DNA from: JBBQER01 sp052148155
GTDB lineage: Bacteria > Actinomycetota > Acidimicrobiia > IMCC26256 > PALSA-610
Direction of reading: 5' to 3'
Assembly: GCA_052148155.1 (NCBI GenBank)
Contig: JBKQIY010000169.1
Coordinates: forward strand, 1-19,069
Length of the DNA stretch: 19,069 nucleotides
The translations under genes were made by a program, and so were the position numbers. Of the stretch, positions 7,862 to 15,855 are shown one piece after another (within the stretch, counting starts at the first letter, position 1; every line of letters starts with the position of its first letter). The notes under the pieces are model-generated. The model was not told the origin of the DNA. It made no database searches and saw only the letters and a list, made by a program, of their open reading frames with translations.

Positions 7862-8620
7862 ATGGCAGCCTGGCCGTTCATGGTGCTGGCCGGCGCGGCG
7901 ATCGGCACGCTGACTGGGCTTTTCGGTGTCGGAGGTTCGTCGATCGCGACGCCGCTGCTGTCGTTGCTCGGCGCCCCCGGATTGATCGCGGTCGCGTCGC
8001 CCCTGCCCGCGACGATTCCTGGCGCCGCGGTCGCCTCGATCGCCTACGTGCGCAGTGGCGATGCCCGGCCGCGCGCCGCGGCCTGGACGCTCCTCGGCGG
8101 GGTTCCCGCCGCGATCGGCGGCGCGCTGCTGTCGCGCGTGGTCGGCGGTCCAACCTTGCTCGTGCTGTCGGGCGTGGTGCTCGTCGGGATCGGACTGCGC
8201 GTCGTCCAGCCGATCAAGCAGTCCACCCGCGACGCCGGAACGGTTCGCCGCCAGAACCGACCTCTTCTCGTTTTGGCCGCCGCGGGCGTCGGCCTGTTCA
8301 CGGGCCTACTCGCCAACGGCGGCGGGTTCCTGCTCGTGCCGTTATACCTGCTCGTGTTCGGGTTACGCATGCGTCAAGCGGTCGGTACCAGCCTGCTCGT
8401 GATCATTTTTCTCGCGATCCCCACCCTCGCAACACACTGGGCCCTCGGACACATCGACTGGGCAATCTCGGGAGAACTCACCGTCGGGCTCGTTCCCGCG
8501 AGCTTCCTGGCGAGCAGATATGCCCACAACGTCGAAGGGCCCGTCCTGCGACGCGGGTTCGGCGTGTTCCTCATCCTGCTCGGCGTCGCGTACACGATCT
8601 ACCGACTCACCACCATCTGA
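7862..8620 (+). CDS. TauE/SafE-family membrane permease
   Basis: About 252 residues, almost entirely hydrophobic, with roughly eight predicted membrane segments in two halves. Each half starts with a conserved glycine-rich turn: GLFGVGGSSIATPLL near the N-terminus and GLLANGGGFLLVPLY after the central RRQNRP loop, the internal repeat expected of TauE/SafE (DUF81) proteins. The family exports or imports sulfite, sulfonates, sulfoacetate or related organic anions. Start ATG 7862 was chosen because AGGA lies seven bases upstream and the membrane segment starts at once; ATG 7832 and 7844 in the same frame are alternatives. It converges on the SulP gene (8825-10489), so two unrelated anion transporters meet tail to tail. 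The substrate is unknown. Confidence 0.88.
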   Translation: MAAWPFMVLAGAAIGTLTGLFGVGGSSIATPLLSLLGAPGLIAVASPLPATIPGAAVASIAYVRSGDARPRAAAWTLLGGVPAAIGGALLSRVVGGPTLLVLSGVVLVGIGLRVVQPIKQSTRDAGTVRRQNRPLLVLAAAGVGLFTGLLANGGGFLLVPLYLLVFGLRMRQAVGTSLLVIIFLAIPTLATHWALGHIDWAISGELTVGLVPASFLASRYAHNVEGPVLRRGFGVFLILLGVAYTIYRLTTI

Positions 8621-8824
8621 ACACCGGCGCCGCGTTCGCACGTGATTCCAACAGCAACGCGAGTCGCGGCGTACGGTCGCTCGGCAAGTGGGTGCACCGA
8701 TCGCCGGACTTTCAGCTGCGTCGGAACCGCGGAACCGGTCCGGTCGGGACATCTGCTTCCTCTTTGGGCCAGGGCGCCCTTCCGTGCGACCAACCTTGCG
8801 AGCCCCGGGCGCGGATCGCCGGTG

Positions 8825-10489
8825 TCAGCCTCCGGGCGTCAGCGACGCGACTGCATCTTCGACGGTCGCGAACAGACGGCCTGGGCTGAAGTCCGCGAGC
8901 AGCCCGCTGTGTTTGAGGTCGTGATGGACGAGGTGAGACGAGCGGGCGAGAGCAATGTTCACTCCGCGTTCGTTGAGTTCTGTGGCGAGTTCTCCCAATG
9001 TGCGCGCCCCCGTGTAGTCGATGTCGGAGATCGCGTTGGCGTCGAGAACCAACCCGTGTACTGGTGGGCTCGCCGCGTCGACGATCTTGTGGATGCGTGA
9101 CTGGACGTAGTCGGCGTTCCCATACCAAATCGGGGCGTAGATCATGTAGACGATCACGCCGGGCACTTGCTCGGTCGGGCGGCCTACGTCGCACGGAACC
9201 CAATGGTCGGTGCCCGGCAGGCGACCGAGCACGACGTCCGTCGGCCGGGCCGCGCGATAGGTCCGGTCGGCGAGGGCGAGGAGCATCGCGACTGCGATTC
9301 CCTGTTCGATTCCGAACGCTGCCACCGCTACCAGCGTGATGACCGCCAACGCGAACTCGAGCCGGTCGAAGCGCAGAATCGATCGCAGGTCGTTGACCCG
9401 GAACAGCCGGGTCGCAACAAAAACCAAGATGGCCCCGAGCGTTGCGTCGGGCAGATCCTTCAGCAGTCCGGTCGCGAACAGGACCACGCCCAACACGACG
9501 GCGGCAGCCACCACACCTGTGAGCTGCGACCGGCCACCCGAGGCGGTCACGACCGCGGTGCGGGGCGGGCTGGAGTTCACCGCGAACGATCCGCTGAACC
9601 CTGCGACGAGACTTCCAGCCCCGATGGCGACGAGGTCCTGGTTGAAGTCTGCGATGTCGGTTGTCGTGTCGTTCGACACGCGTACGATTGCGGCCGTTTG
9701 GGCCACGCAAACGAACGCGACCGTGAGCGCGGGTACGAACAGGCGACGCACATCAACCCACGATGCCGTCGGTATCCCGAACGACGGCAAACCGCCGTGG
9801 ATCGAGCCCAGCACCGCAAGGTCGTGCGACTTCGATCCGACGACAGCAACGACCAAGATCGACGCGACCAGGCCGATCAATGCGCCGGGGATGCGCCGGT
9901 CGATTCGTTCCGCCAACACGACCACCGCGAACACGCCGACAGCAATCCCGACCGACCAGCCGTTGATGTGGCCGATCTGGTCAGCGAACCGTCGCAGCCT
10001 GCCCAGCGTCGTGGTGCCGCCGCCGGGCAAGCCGAACACGGCGGGAAGTTGGCGGACCACGATCTCCACGGCGATCCCGGCCAAGACCCCCGTGGTCACC
10101 GGCGTCGAAAGAAACTCGGAGATCCATCCCAGTCGCAGCAACCCGACCGCAATGACCAACGCGCCCGTCATGAGAGCCAAGAAGGAAACGAGATCGATAT
10201 AACGGGGCGAGCCGCCCGCGACGACCGCCGCGACACCGCCCGCGAAGACCGCCGCGATCGTGGAATCGGCTCCGACCGACATCTGACGGTTGCGTCCCAA
10301 CACCGCGAACACGAGGGAACCGGCGACGAACGCGTACAGACCGGCCACCGCCGGCATGTTCGCTAACCGTGCCGTTGCCATCTGCTCGGGTACGGCGACG
10401 GCGACAAGTGTCAGTCCCGCCAACACGTCCGACCGCAGCCACCCCCTTCGGTAGCCGCGAAACGTCGCGGGTATCAGCGAGCCGGCCAC
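8825..10489 (-). CDS. SulP-family anion transporter with C-terminal STAS domain
   Basis: This 554-residue protein has an N-terminal SulP signature (RSDVLAGLTLVAVAVPEQMATARLANMPAVAGLY), around 10 to 12 membrane segments, a second conserved segment GFSGSFAVNSSPPRTAVVTASGGRSQLTG, and a cytoplasmic STAS domain from about residue 430, with VHGLVLDANAISDIDYTGARTLGEL. SulP proteins carry sulfate, bicarbonate or other anions, often with H+ or Na+. The start is GTG 10489, with the AGG of GGATAGGTC a few bases upstream. The segment NSSPPRTAV matches the SulP substrate-binding region. A sulfate role alongside the TauE/SafE permease is plausible but not shown. It is divergent from the monooxygenase at 10966 across 476 bases. 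Confidence 0.93.
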   Translation of the reverse strand: MAGSLIPATFRGYRRGWLRSDVLAGLTLVAVAVPEQMATARLANMPAVAGLYAFVAGSLVFAVLGRNRQMSVGADSTIAAVFAGGVAAVVAGGSPRYIDLVSFLALMTGALVIAVGLLRLGWISEFLSTPVTTGVLAGIAVEIVVRQLPAVFGLPGGGTTTLGRLRRFADQIGHINGWSVGIAVGVFAVVVLAERIDRRIPGALIGLVASILVVAVVGSKSHDLAVLGSIHGGLPSFGIPTASWVDVRRLFVPALTVAFVCVAQTAAIVRVSNDTTTDIADFNQDLVAIGAGSLVAGFSGSFAVNSSPPRTAVVTASGGRSQLTGVVAAAVVLGVVLFATGLLKDLPDATLGAILVFVATRLFRVNDLRSILRFDRLEFALAVITLVAVAAFGIEQGIAVAMLLALADRTYRAARPTDVVLGRLPGTDHWVPCDVGRPTEQVPGVIVYMIYAPIWYGNADYVQSRIHKIVDAASPPVHGLVLDANAISDIDYTGARTLGELATELNERGVNIALARSSHLVHHDLKHSGLLADFSPGRLFATVEDAVASLTPGG

Positions 10490-10965
10490 GACCTATCCCT
10501 ACACCTATCCGACGGCGACCGCCCGCCGCGCCGATCCCAACGCCGACTCCGCGACCCGGCGCCCCATGCCCACACGGCACGGAGATCGACGCCGGAGGGA
10601 CTGAGGTCGGTTCGATCGAGGTCGCGGTCCCGAAACTCGATCCCAGACCCCGGATCGGGGGTGGCACAGGTCGCAAGCACGTTCAACAACAGGTCCCGCG
10701 CCCCTCGGACGACCCGATGCCGGGTAGATCCCGCAAGCAGGCGGCTCGAATGCATCGAGGCGCGGACGACCGGTACATCGACGAACGCGGGCGCGTACAC
10801 GCACGTCGGGGCCGGTTGGCTCACTGACAACCGCGAGGCCGTCGTTACGATCTTGACGCACAACCCGACGGCGTTGTATCGATTTGGACGCACAGCACTG
10901 CAACCGACACCGATCGGGTCGGACCAACGATCGGCGAGCTCGCCGGTCGGGAGAAGCGGGGACAC
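10490..10965. other. Divergent intergenic region between SulP and monooxygenase genes
   Basis: No gene seen. It carries ACCTATCC twice (10491-10498 and 10503-10510) just before the SulP start, a perfect CCCCG-GAT-CGGGG stem (10648-10660), a candidate promoter (10853-10882) and two imperfect GACGCACA repeats (10855-10862 and 10887-10894) overlapping that promoter. The region is long enough to hold independent promoters for both genes. Confidence 0.55.
10853..10882 (+). promoter_or_regulatory. Candidate promoter for the Baeyer-Villiger monooxygenase
   Basis: TTGACG (10853-10858) and TATCGA (10877-10882) are 18 bases apart, about 85 bases before the start at 10966. The octamer GACGCACA overlaps the -35 box and recurs just after the -10 box, so a direct-repeat regulator site is possible. 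Confidence 0.4.
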
Positions 10966-12777
10966 ATGCTCGACTCGGGCGTTGATCCGGTCGATCGCGA
11001 CGCGGTCCGAGCCAAGTACCGCGCGGAACGCGACAAGCGGCTGCGACCCGACGGCAACGACCAGTATCTCGAACCGACGGGCAAGTTCGCGCACCTCCTC
11101 GACGATCCCTATGCCGAACGGGTCGAGCGCGAGCCACGCTTCGACGAGGTCACGCTCGCGTTCATCGGCGGCGGGTTCGCGGGTCTGTGCACCGGAGCGC
11201 GGCTCAAACAAGCCGGCATCGACGACGTATGCATCATCGAAAGCGGCGGCGATTTCGGAGGTACCTGGTACTGGAACCGCTATCCGGGTGCGATGTGCGA
11301 CACCGCCGCGATGATCTACCTGCCGCTCCTCGAAGAAACCGGGCACATGCCGTCGCAGAAGTACGTGCTCGCGCCGGAGATCTTCGAGCACTGCCAACGA
11401 ATAGCCAAGACCTTCGAGCTGCACGACCACGCATTGTTCTCGACCGCGGTCACCTCGCTCGAATGGGACGACCCGTCGTCGCGCTGGATCATTCACACCG
11501 ACCGCGGCGACGCGATCCGCGCTCGTTTCGTGGCCATGGGTACCGGACCGTTGAATCGGCCGAAGCTGCCCGGAATACCCGGCATCGAGACCTTCGCCGG
11601 CCACTCCTTCCATACGAGTCGTTGGGACTATCCGTACACGGGTGGCGACGCCCTCGGAGCGCCGATGGAACACCTCGCCGACAAGCGAGTCGGGATCATC
11701 GGCACCGGCGCGACCGCGGTGCAATGCGTTCCTCGTTTGGCCCACGAGGCGGGCGAGGTCTTCGTATTCCAGCGCACACCGTCGTCGATCGATGAGCGCA
11801 ACAATCATCCGATCGATCCGGAGTGGTTCGCGACGCTCGAACCTGGATGGCAGCACAAGTGGCTCTTGAACTTCGCGACGCTGCAGACCGGCGGCTTCGC
11901 GGACGAGGACCTCGTGAAAGACGGCTGGACTGACATCTCGCAGCGGATCCGCGACCACATCGCCGCCGCGATGAGCGACGGCGAAGAATTCTCCCCGGAG
12001 CTCGCAGAGCGTGCATTCGAGGACAGCGACCTCGAAAAGATGAACGAGATCCGCGCTCGGGTCGACGGGATCGTCGACGATACCGTCACCGCGCAGGCAC
12101 TCAAGGCCTGGTATCGCCAACTTTGCAAGCGGCCGTGTTTCCACGACGAGTACCTGCAGGCCTACAACGAACCGAACTGCCACCTCGTCGACACCGACGG
12201 GAAAGGAGTCGAGCGGATCGACGAAACCGGCGTCTGGGTTGCGGGCGTGCACTACGAACTCGACTGCCTGATCTTCGCGTCGGGCTTCGAGGTCGGCACC
12301 AGCTACGCGCGTCGTGCCGGATTCGAGACCGTCGGCCGGTCGAAGGTCACGCTCGACGAGCGCTGGGCCAACGGCATGGAGACGATGCACGGCATGCACG
12401 TCCATGGGTTCCCCAACCTGTTCATCATTGGGTTCAGCCAAGCCGCGAACCTGATCTCGAACATCACCCACAACCTCGCAGAGGCGGGCGGCACCGTCGC
12501 CGCGATCGTGAAACACGCGATCGACGTTGGAGCCAAGCAGGTCGAGGTCACCAAGACAGCCGAGGCCGAGTGGATACACCTGCTCGAGAGCAGTCCGGCA
12601 TCGTTCCTGGGCAACCTTGACTGCACGCCCGGCTACTACAACAACGAGGGACAGCCACTCGGACCGAAGGCCCGCTTCGCCATGAGCGGCTATCCGTTCG
12701 GTGCGGTGGCGTTCTTCGAGTTCATCGAGCGGTGGCGCACCTCCGGCGACTTCGAAGGCCTCGAATTCTGTTCGTGA
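10966..12777 (+). CDS. Type I Baeyer-Villiger monooxygenase (steroid/large-ring ketone type)
   Basis: This 603-residue flavoprotein has an N-terminal extension (AVRAKYRAERDKRLRPDGN) characteristic of the long Baeyer-Villiger group that includes cyclopentadecanone- and cyclododecanone-type enzymes. The FAD Rossmann loop GGGFAG is at 68-73 with GGTWYWNRYPGAMCD at about 98-112; the fingerprint FAGHSFHTSRWD is at 210-221; the NADPH loop GTGATA is at 246-251. All are intact. The enzyme should convert a ketone to an ester or lactone with NADPH and O2. It starts at ATG 10966. It is a stand-alone gene, unlike the shorter and broken homologue at 4711-6184. The neighbouring hydratase/aldolase genes would generate a ketone, which suggests a steroid or other large cyclic ketone as substrate; this is inference. 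Confidence 0.93.
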   Translation: MLDSGVDPVDRDAVRAKYRAERDKRLRPDGNDQYLEPTGKFAHLLDDPYAERVEREPRFDEVTLAFIGGGFAGLCTGARLKQAGIDDVCIIESGGDFGGTWYWNRYPGAMCDTAAMIYLPLLEETGHMPSQKYVLAPEIFEHCQRIAKTFELHDHALFSTAVTSLEWDDPSSRWIIHTDRGDAIRARFVAMGTGPLNRPKLPGIPGIETFAGHSFHTSRWDYPYTGGDALGAPMEHLADKRVGIIGTGATAVQCVPRLAHEAGEVFVFQRTPSSIDERNNHPIDPEWFATLEPGWQHKWLLNFATLQTGGFADEDLVKDGWTDISQRIRDHIAAAMSDGEEFSPELAERAFEDSDLEKMNEIRARVDGIVDDTVTAQALKAWYRQLCKRPCFHDEYLQAYNEPNCHLVDTDGKGVERIDETGVWVAGVHYELDCLIFASGFEVGTSYARRAGFETVGRSKVTLDERWANGMETMHGMHVHGFPNLFIIGFSQAANLISNITHNLAEAGGTVAAIVKHAIDVGAKQVEVTKTAEAEWIHLLESSPASFLGNLDCTPGYYNNEGQPLGPKARFAMSGYPFGAVAFFEFIERWRTSGDFEGLEFCS

Positions 12778-13174
12778 GCGCCGTCGGCGACGTCTCCGTC
12801 TCCTCGACGGTCCCGGACGTTGTCGCCGGCTCAGGACTTCGCTTCGCCGAACCCGGCGATCAGGCCCGCAAGAGCAGCTCACACCGGTGGCGATGGTTCA
12901 CCGTGACCGGACGAACCCACCAACCGCCTGACCCAGTCAGCGGAGTCGCTCGAACTCATCGACCCGCATCGTCGTCACACGCCCGCCAAAACAAACGCCT
13001 CGCTGGGCTCCACACGAGCTCGGGGACGAACGCGAAGTCCCAGACGCACGAACGCGAAGTCCCAGACGCACGACGTCCGGTATCCCTCACGCGTTCGGTC
13101 CGATCGAACGAACCGTTTACGCCAGGTGTTCGTTGGCGCAACGGTGGTCTGTGGCGTCGGTTGCTCGCACCTCG
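12778..13174. other. Non-coding stretch between convergent monooxygenase and MBL genes
   Basis: No gene is supported on either strand. Just after the monooxygenase stop, CCGTCG (12781-12786) and CGACGG (12805-12810) could form a weak stem with an 18-base loop and no T-tract. A perfect 22-bp tandem duplication occupies 13026-13069. Confidence 0.55.
13026..13069. repeat. Perfect tandem duplication of a 22-bp unit
   Basis: The unit starts ACGAACGCG and ends AGTCCCAGACGC. Two exact copies occupy 13026-13047 and 13048-13069, and four bases of a third (ACGA) follow. It is non-coding, between convergent genes. With two units and no spacer it is not a CRISPR array. Confidence 0.9.
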
Positions 13175-14224
13175 TCAGCTCCCCGCGGCGGTAAGGACGT
13201 AACGGGCTCCGACCACGCTCGGGGCGAACCTTCCGGGAGAGAATCGATCGGCCAGTGCATGCACGGCGCGCCATCCGGTGCAATGCGCGGGCGCGACGAC
13301 CCGTGGAGCGATGAACCGGTCGAGGTCCCGAACGGTGGCGGGGATACGCGGCTCCATAGACGCGCCGGCGAGGTGGTAGCCGCCGAGGACAACGTCGATC
13401 GGCATTTCGGGGAACAGTCGTTGTGCGGCCAGGCAGGCGTTGACGATCCCGGCATGCGAGCACGCAGACAACACACTCACGCCTCGTCCGCGCACGCAGG
13501 CCGCAAGAAAACGCTCGTCCAAAATGAGCGGATCAGGACGGCCGACATCGTTGCTGAAACTCACGTGACCTTCGAGTCCCGTCTCGTAGTCCGTCACCCG
13601 ATCGATCATTCCGCTCACCGCGAAGAAATCGTCGTTCACGAGGTGCAGCTCGTCGTGAAGCTCGACCCGGGCGCCCGCCTTCGCCATTGCAGCCGGTGTC
13701 GGCTCCTCGGCCAACATCACGATGGTGCCCGACGGCAGCGCGACACCGCGCTGGTCGGGTCGGTCCGGATGCAAGTCGACGATCACCGGACCGGATGCAC
13801 CCGCGCGGTCGCGCGCCGCGGCGATCGCCTCGATCACCACCGGAAGTCCGCCGCTATGGTCCGAGTGCCAGTGCGAAAGAACAATCGTCTCAATGGCAGC
13901 GAGATCGACGTCAAGACGCTCCGCATTGCCGATCCATACGTCGCCGTACGGACCGACATCGAACAACGCCGTGTGCGATTCGGCGCCGCGGCGGCCGTGA
14001 ACGAGGACCGACAGCCCATGACACGCGACACACAGCTGGTCAAACACGGCGACCGCCGGATGACCGTCGTACTGTCGGGAGGACGGGATACGGCCGAGCA
14101 GTGACACCACCTCGGGAATCTGGGGAACGCCGACGTCGATGCTCGAAAGGGTGTCGGTCGCGTTGTCGACGACCACCGTCAGGACAAGTTCGTCAAGGGC
14201 GACCGGGTCGACGTCGACATTCAC
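13175..14224 (-). CDS. Metallo-beta-lactamase-fold hydrolase (COG1237-like)
   Basis: This 349-residue protein has the metal-binding motif HxHxDH at residues 118-123 (LSHWHSDHSGG), a preceding LFDVGP strand, and the C-terminal blocks SVLSACSHAGIVNACLAA, VVLGGYHLAGAS and VVAPAHCTGWRAVHAL. This set matches the MBL subgroup that includes dihydropterin/beta-ribofuranosylaminobenzene phosphate synthase-like proteins, rather than beta-lactamases or homoserine-lactone lactonases. The substrate is unknown. The start is GTG 14224; the strand-shaped N-terminus VLTVVVDNATD is normal for the family. It follows the ABC operon on the same strand after a 287-base gap without a clear terminator and converges on the monooxygenase gene. 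No signal peptide is seen, so it is probably cytoplasmic. Confidence 0.85.
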   Translation of the reverse strand: MNVDVDPVALDELVLTVVVDNATDTLSSIDVGVPQIPEVVSLLGRIPSSRQYDGHPAVAVFDQLCVACHGLSVLVHGRRGAESHTALFDVGPYGDVWIGNAERLDVDLAAIETIVLSHWHSDHSGGLPVVIEAIAAARDRAGASGPVIVDLHPDRPDQRGVALPSGTIVMLAEEPTPAAMAKAGARVELHDELHLVNDDFFAVSGMIDRVTDYETGLEGHVSFSNDVGRPDPLILDERFLAACVRGRGVSVLSACSHAGIVNACLAAQRLFPEMPIDVVLGGYHLAGASMEPRIPATVRDLDRFIAPRVVAPAHCTGWRAVHALADRFSPGRFAPSVVGARYVLTAAGS

Positions 14225-14511
14225 GCGATCACCATCCGGTCACGTCACCGATGCCAACGATCCGGACGGTCTTCCTCCGAATCGATCACGCCGGCACCTC
14301 GAGTCGCCTATGCGCAGACACGTCGTCATCACCCATACCTGCCACCCGGTGCTCCGTCGTGCCAACCGTTAGCCAACTCCGTCATCTTGAGCGGGGTCGT
14401 AGATGAGCCAGCGCCGGTGAAGGTTCGGAGCACCGCACGGTTCGCGATCGGGTTCCAGCTCCCGGCTCGGTGTCGGGCGTGGTGGTGCGTGACCGGGGTC
14501 CGGCGTGACGG

Positions 14512-15855
14512 TCAGGCGTCGACGGGGTCGGGTTCGTTGTTGACCGCACCGGGTTCGCTGCGAAGTTGGCCAGTATTGGCGTCATAGTCGTAGAGCTCAC
14601 CGTAGCGGCCCCAGTCGATCGCGATGTCGAGTTGGTGGCGTGCTTCGTCGTCGGAGAATCCGCGGCGCAGGATGTCGAGGAAAAACTCTTCGGGGAGGTT
14701 GCCGTCGATACTCGAGCTCAGCGCGTTATTGATGGCGCGTACGAGCGGCGCGCGTGTGGCGGCGTGTCGCGCGAAGAGCGTTTTCGTGGCGAGGATGTCG
14801 GCGACGACGAACTCGCGGCCATCAGCAGTGATTTGGATGTCCGCATCGTCGACCGTGGCGAAACCGAGCAGCGCGGTTGCGTCGACGAGTGGGAGGAGGT
14901 CGTCGACCTCGAAGACGAGATCGTGCGCGAGCGCGGGGAGGTCTTCCTTGCCGCCCCGCGCGAGGAGGATCTCGAGGAGGCCGGCCATCCCGCCGACAGT
15001 CGCGGCGGGAAGCGGTACATCGATGGGTGATGGCTGCGCGGGGGTGACGGGCTTCGCGGCTCTTGGGATCTCCTCATGGCCGGTCATGATCCCGTAGATC
15101 TTGTCGACGAGAGCTTCAAAGGCCGGCCCACGCCGGTCTCGGGGCCGGTCGAGTTCGACGTCAAGTTCCTCGCGGATGCGTCCTGGGTTGGACGACAGGA
15201 CAAGGACGCGGTCGGCGAGGAGGACGGCTTCTTCGATGTTGTGCGTCACGATGAGCATGGCTCGGGTCGGGAAGTCGTCACGTTCCCACAGATTGAGGAG
15301 CTCGGTGCGGAGGTTTTCGGCGGTCAGGACGTCGAGGGCGGAGAACGGTTCGTCCATGAACAATGCGTCCGGTTCGACGACGAGCGCGCGAGCGAACCCG
15401 ACGCGTTGACGCATTCCGCCGGAGAGTTCTTTGGGGTAGGCGGATTCGAAGCCGTCGAGACCGATGAGGTCGATCGCCCGCTCGGCCCGCTCGCGACGCT
15501 CGGCGGCCGCGACGTTGCGAGCTTCGAGCCCAAGTTCGACGTTTTGACGGACAGTGAGCCACGGAAGAAGCGCAAAAGTCTGGAACACCATGGCGACACC
15601 GGCGTTCGCGGCGAGCACCGGTGCGCCCTTGTACAGCGCGCGGCCGCTTGTGGGGCCGATGAGACCGGCGAGGCAGCGCAGCAGGGTCGATTTGCCCGAG
15701 CCGGACTTTCCGAGAAGCGCCACGATCTCTCCTTCGTGGAGCTCAAAACTGATGTCGTCCAGTACACGCAACGGGGTGCCGTCGGGACTGGTGAACGACT
15801 TCGTGACGTGATCCGCGGCGAGGATCGTGATGGGGTTGGTCTGCGGATATGTCAT
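14512..15855 (-). CDS. ABC transporter ATPase, NitT/TauT type, with AAA-associated C-terminal domain
   Basis: This 447-residue protein has a complete nucleotide-binding domain: Walker A GKSGSGKST (49-57), Q-loop Q92, signature LSGGMRQR (144-151), Walker B LFMDEP (165-170), D-loop SALD and switch H205. It resembles the nitrate/sulfonate/bicarbonate importer class. After a linker at about 260-285, residues from about 285 to 430 form an extra domain (GLLEILLARGGKEDLPALAHDL...FSDDEARHQLDIAIDWGRYGELYDYD) matching the AAA-associated C-terminal domain found on some such ATPases, probably regulatory. The start is ATG 15855, overlapping the permease stop as ATGA. A longer upstream open frame is only the shadow of the permease gene. 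The substrate is not determined; see the ArsR regulator at 17829. Confidence 0.92.
   Translation of the reverse strand: MTYPQTNPITILAADHVTKSFTSPDGTPLRVLDDISFELHEGEIVALLGKSGSGKSTLLRCLAGLIGPTSGRALYKGAPVLAANAGVAMVFQTFALLPWLTVRQNVELGLEARNVAAAERRERAERAIDLIGLDGFESAYPKELSGGMRQRVGFARALVVEPDALFMDEPFSALDVLTAENLRTELLNLWERDDFPTRAMLIVTHNIEEAVLLADRVLVLSSNPGRIREELDVELDRPRDRRGPAFEALVDKIYGIMTGHEEIPRAAKPVTPAQPSPIDVPLPAATVGGMAGLLEILLARGGKEDLPALAHDLVFEVDDLLPLVDATALLGFATVDDADIQITADGREFVVADILATKTLFARHAATRAPLVRAINNALSSSIDGNLPEEFFLDILRRGFSDDEARHQLDIAIDWGRYGELYDYDANTGQLRSEPGAVNNEPDPVDA

Noticed and set aside
7570..8889. A 439-codon open frame overlapping the TauE/SafE gene on the same strand
   Set aside because: Arg/Pro/Ala-rich, no membrane or globular pattern, and the other frame encodes a clear permease.
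9167..10366. A 399-codon plus-strand frame antisense to the SulP gene
   Set aside because: Highly charged Arg/Asp/His/Gln composition typical of reverse-strand shadows; SulP and STAS signatures on the minus strand are unambiguous.
12781..12810. Intrinsic terminator after the monooxygenase at 12777
   Set aside because: The stem is only six base pairs with an 18-base loop and no T-tract follows.
10474..12882. An 802-codon open frame antisense to the Baeyer-Villiger gene
   Set aside because: It is a GC-rich shadow of a clearly conserved flavoprotein on the other strand; its translation has no recognisable domain and biased Arg/Val/Asp/Glu composition.
13026..13069. Possible CRISPR array
   Set aside because: Only two repeats with no spacer between them and no cas genes.
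13175..14224. MBL-fold protein as an N-acyl homoserine lactonase or the lactone hydrolase of the Baeyer-Villiger pathway
   Set aside because: The C-terminal blocks (SACSHAG, GGYHL, PAHCTGW) fit the COG1237-like subgroup better, and nothing but proximity links it to lactones.
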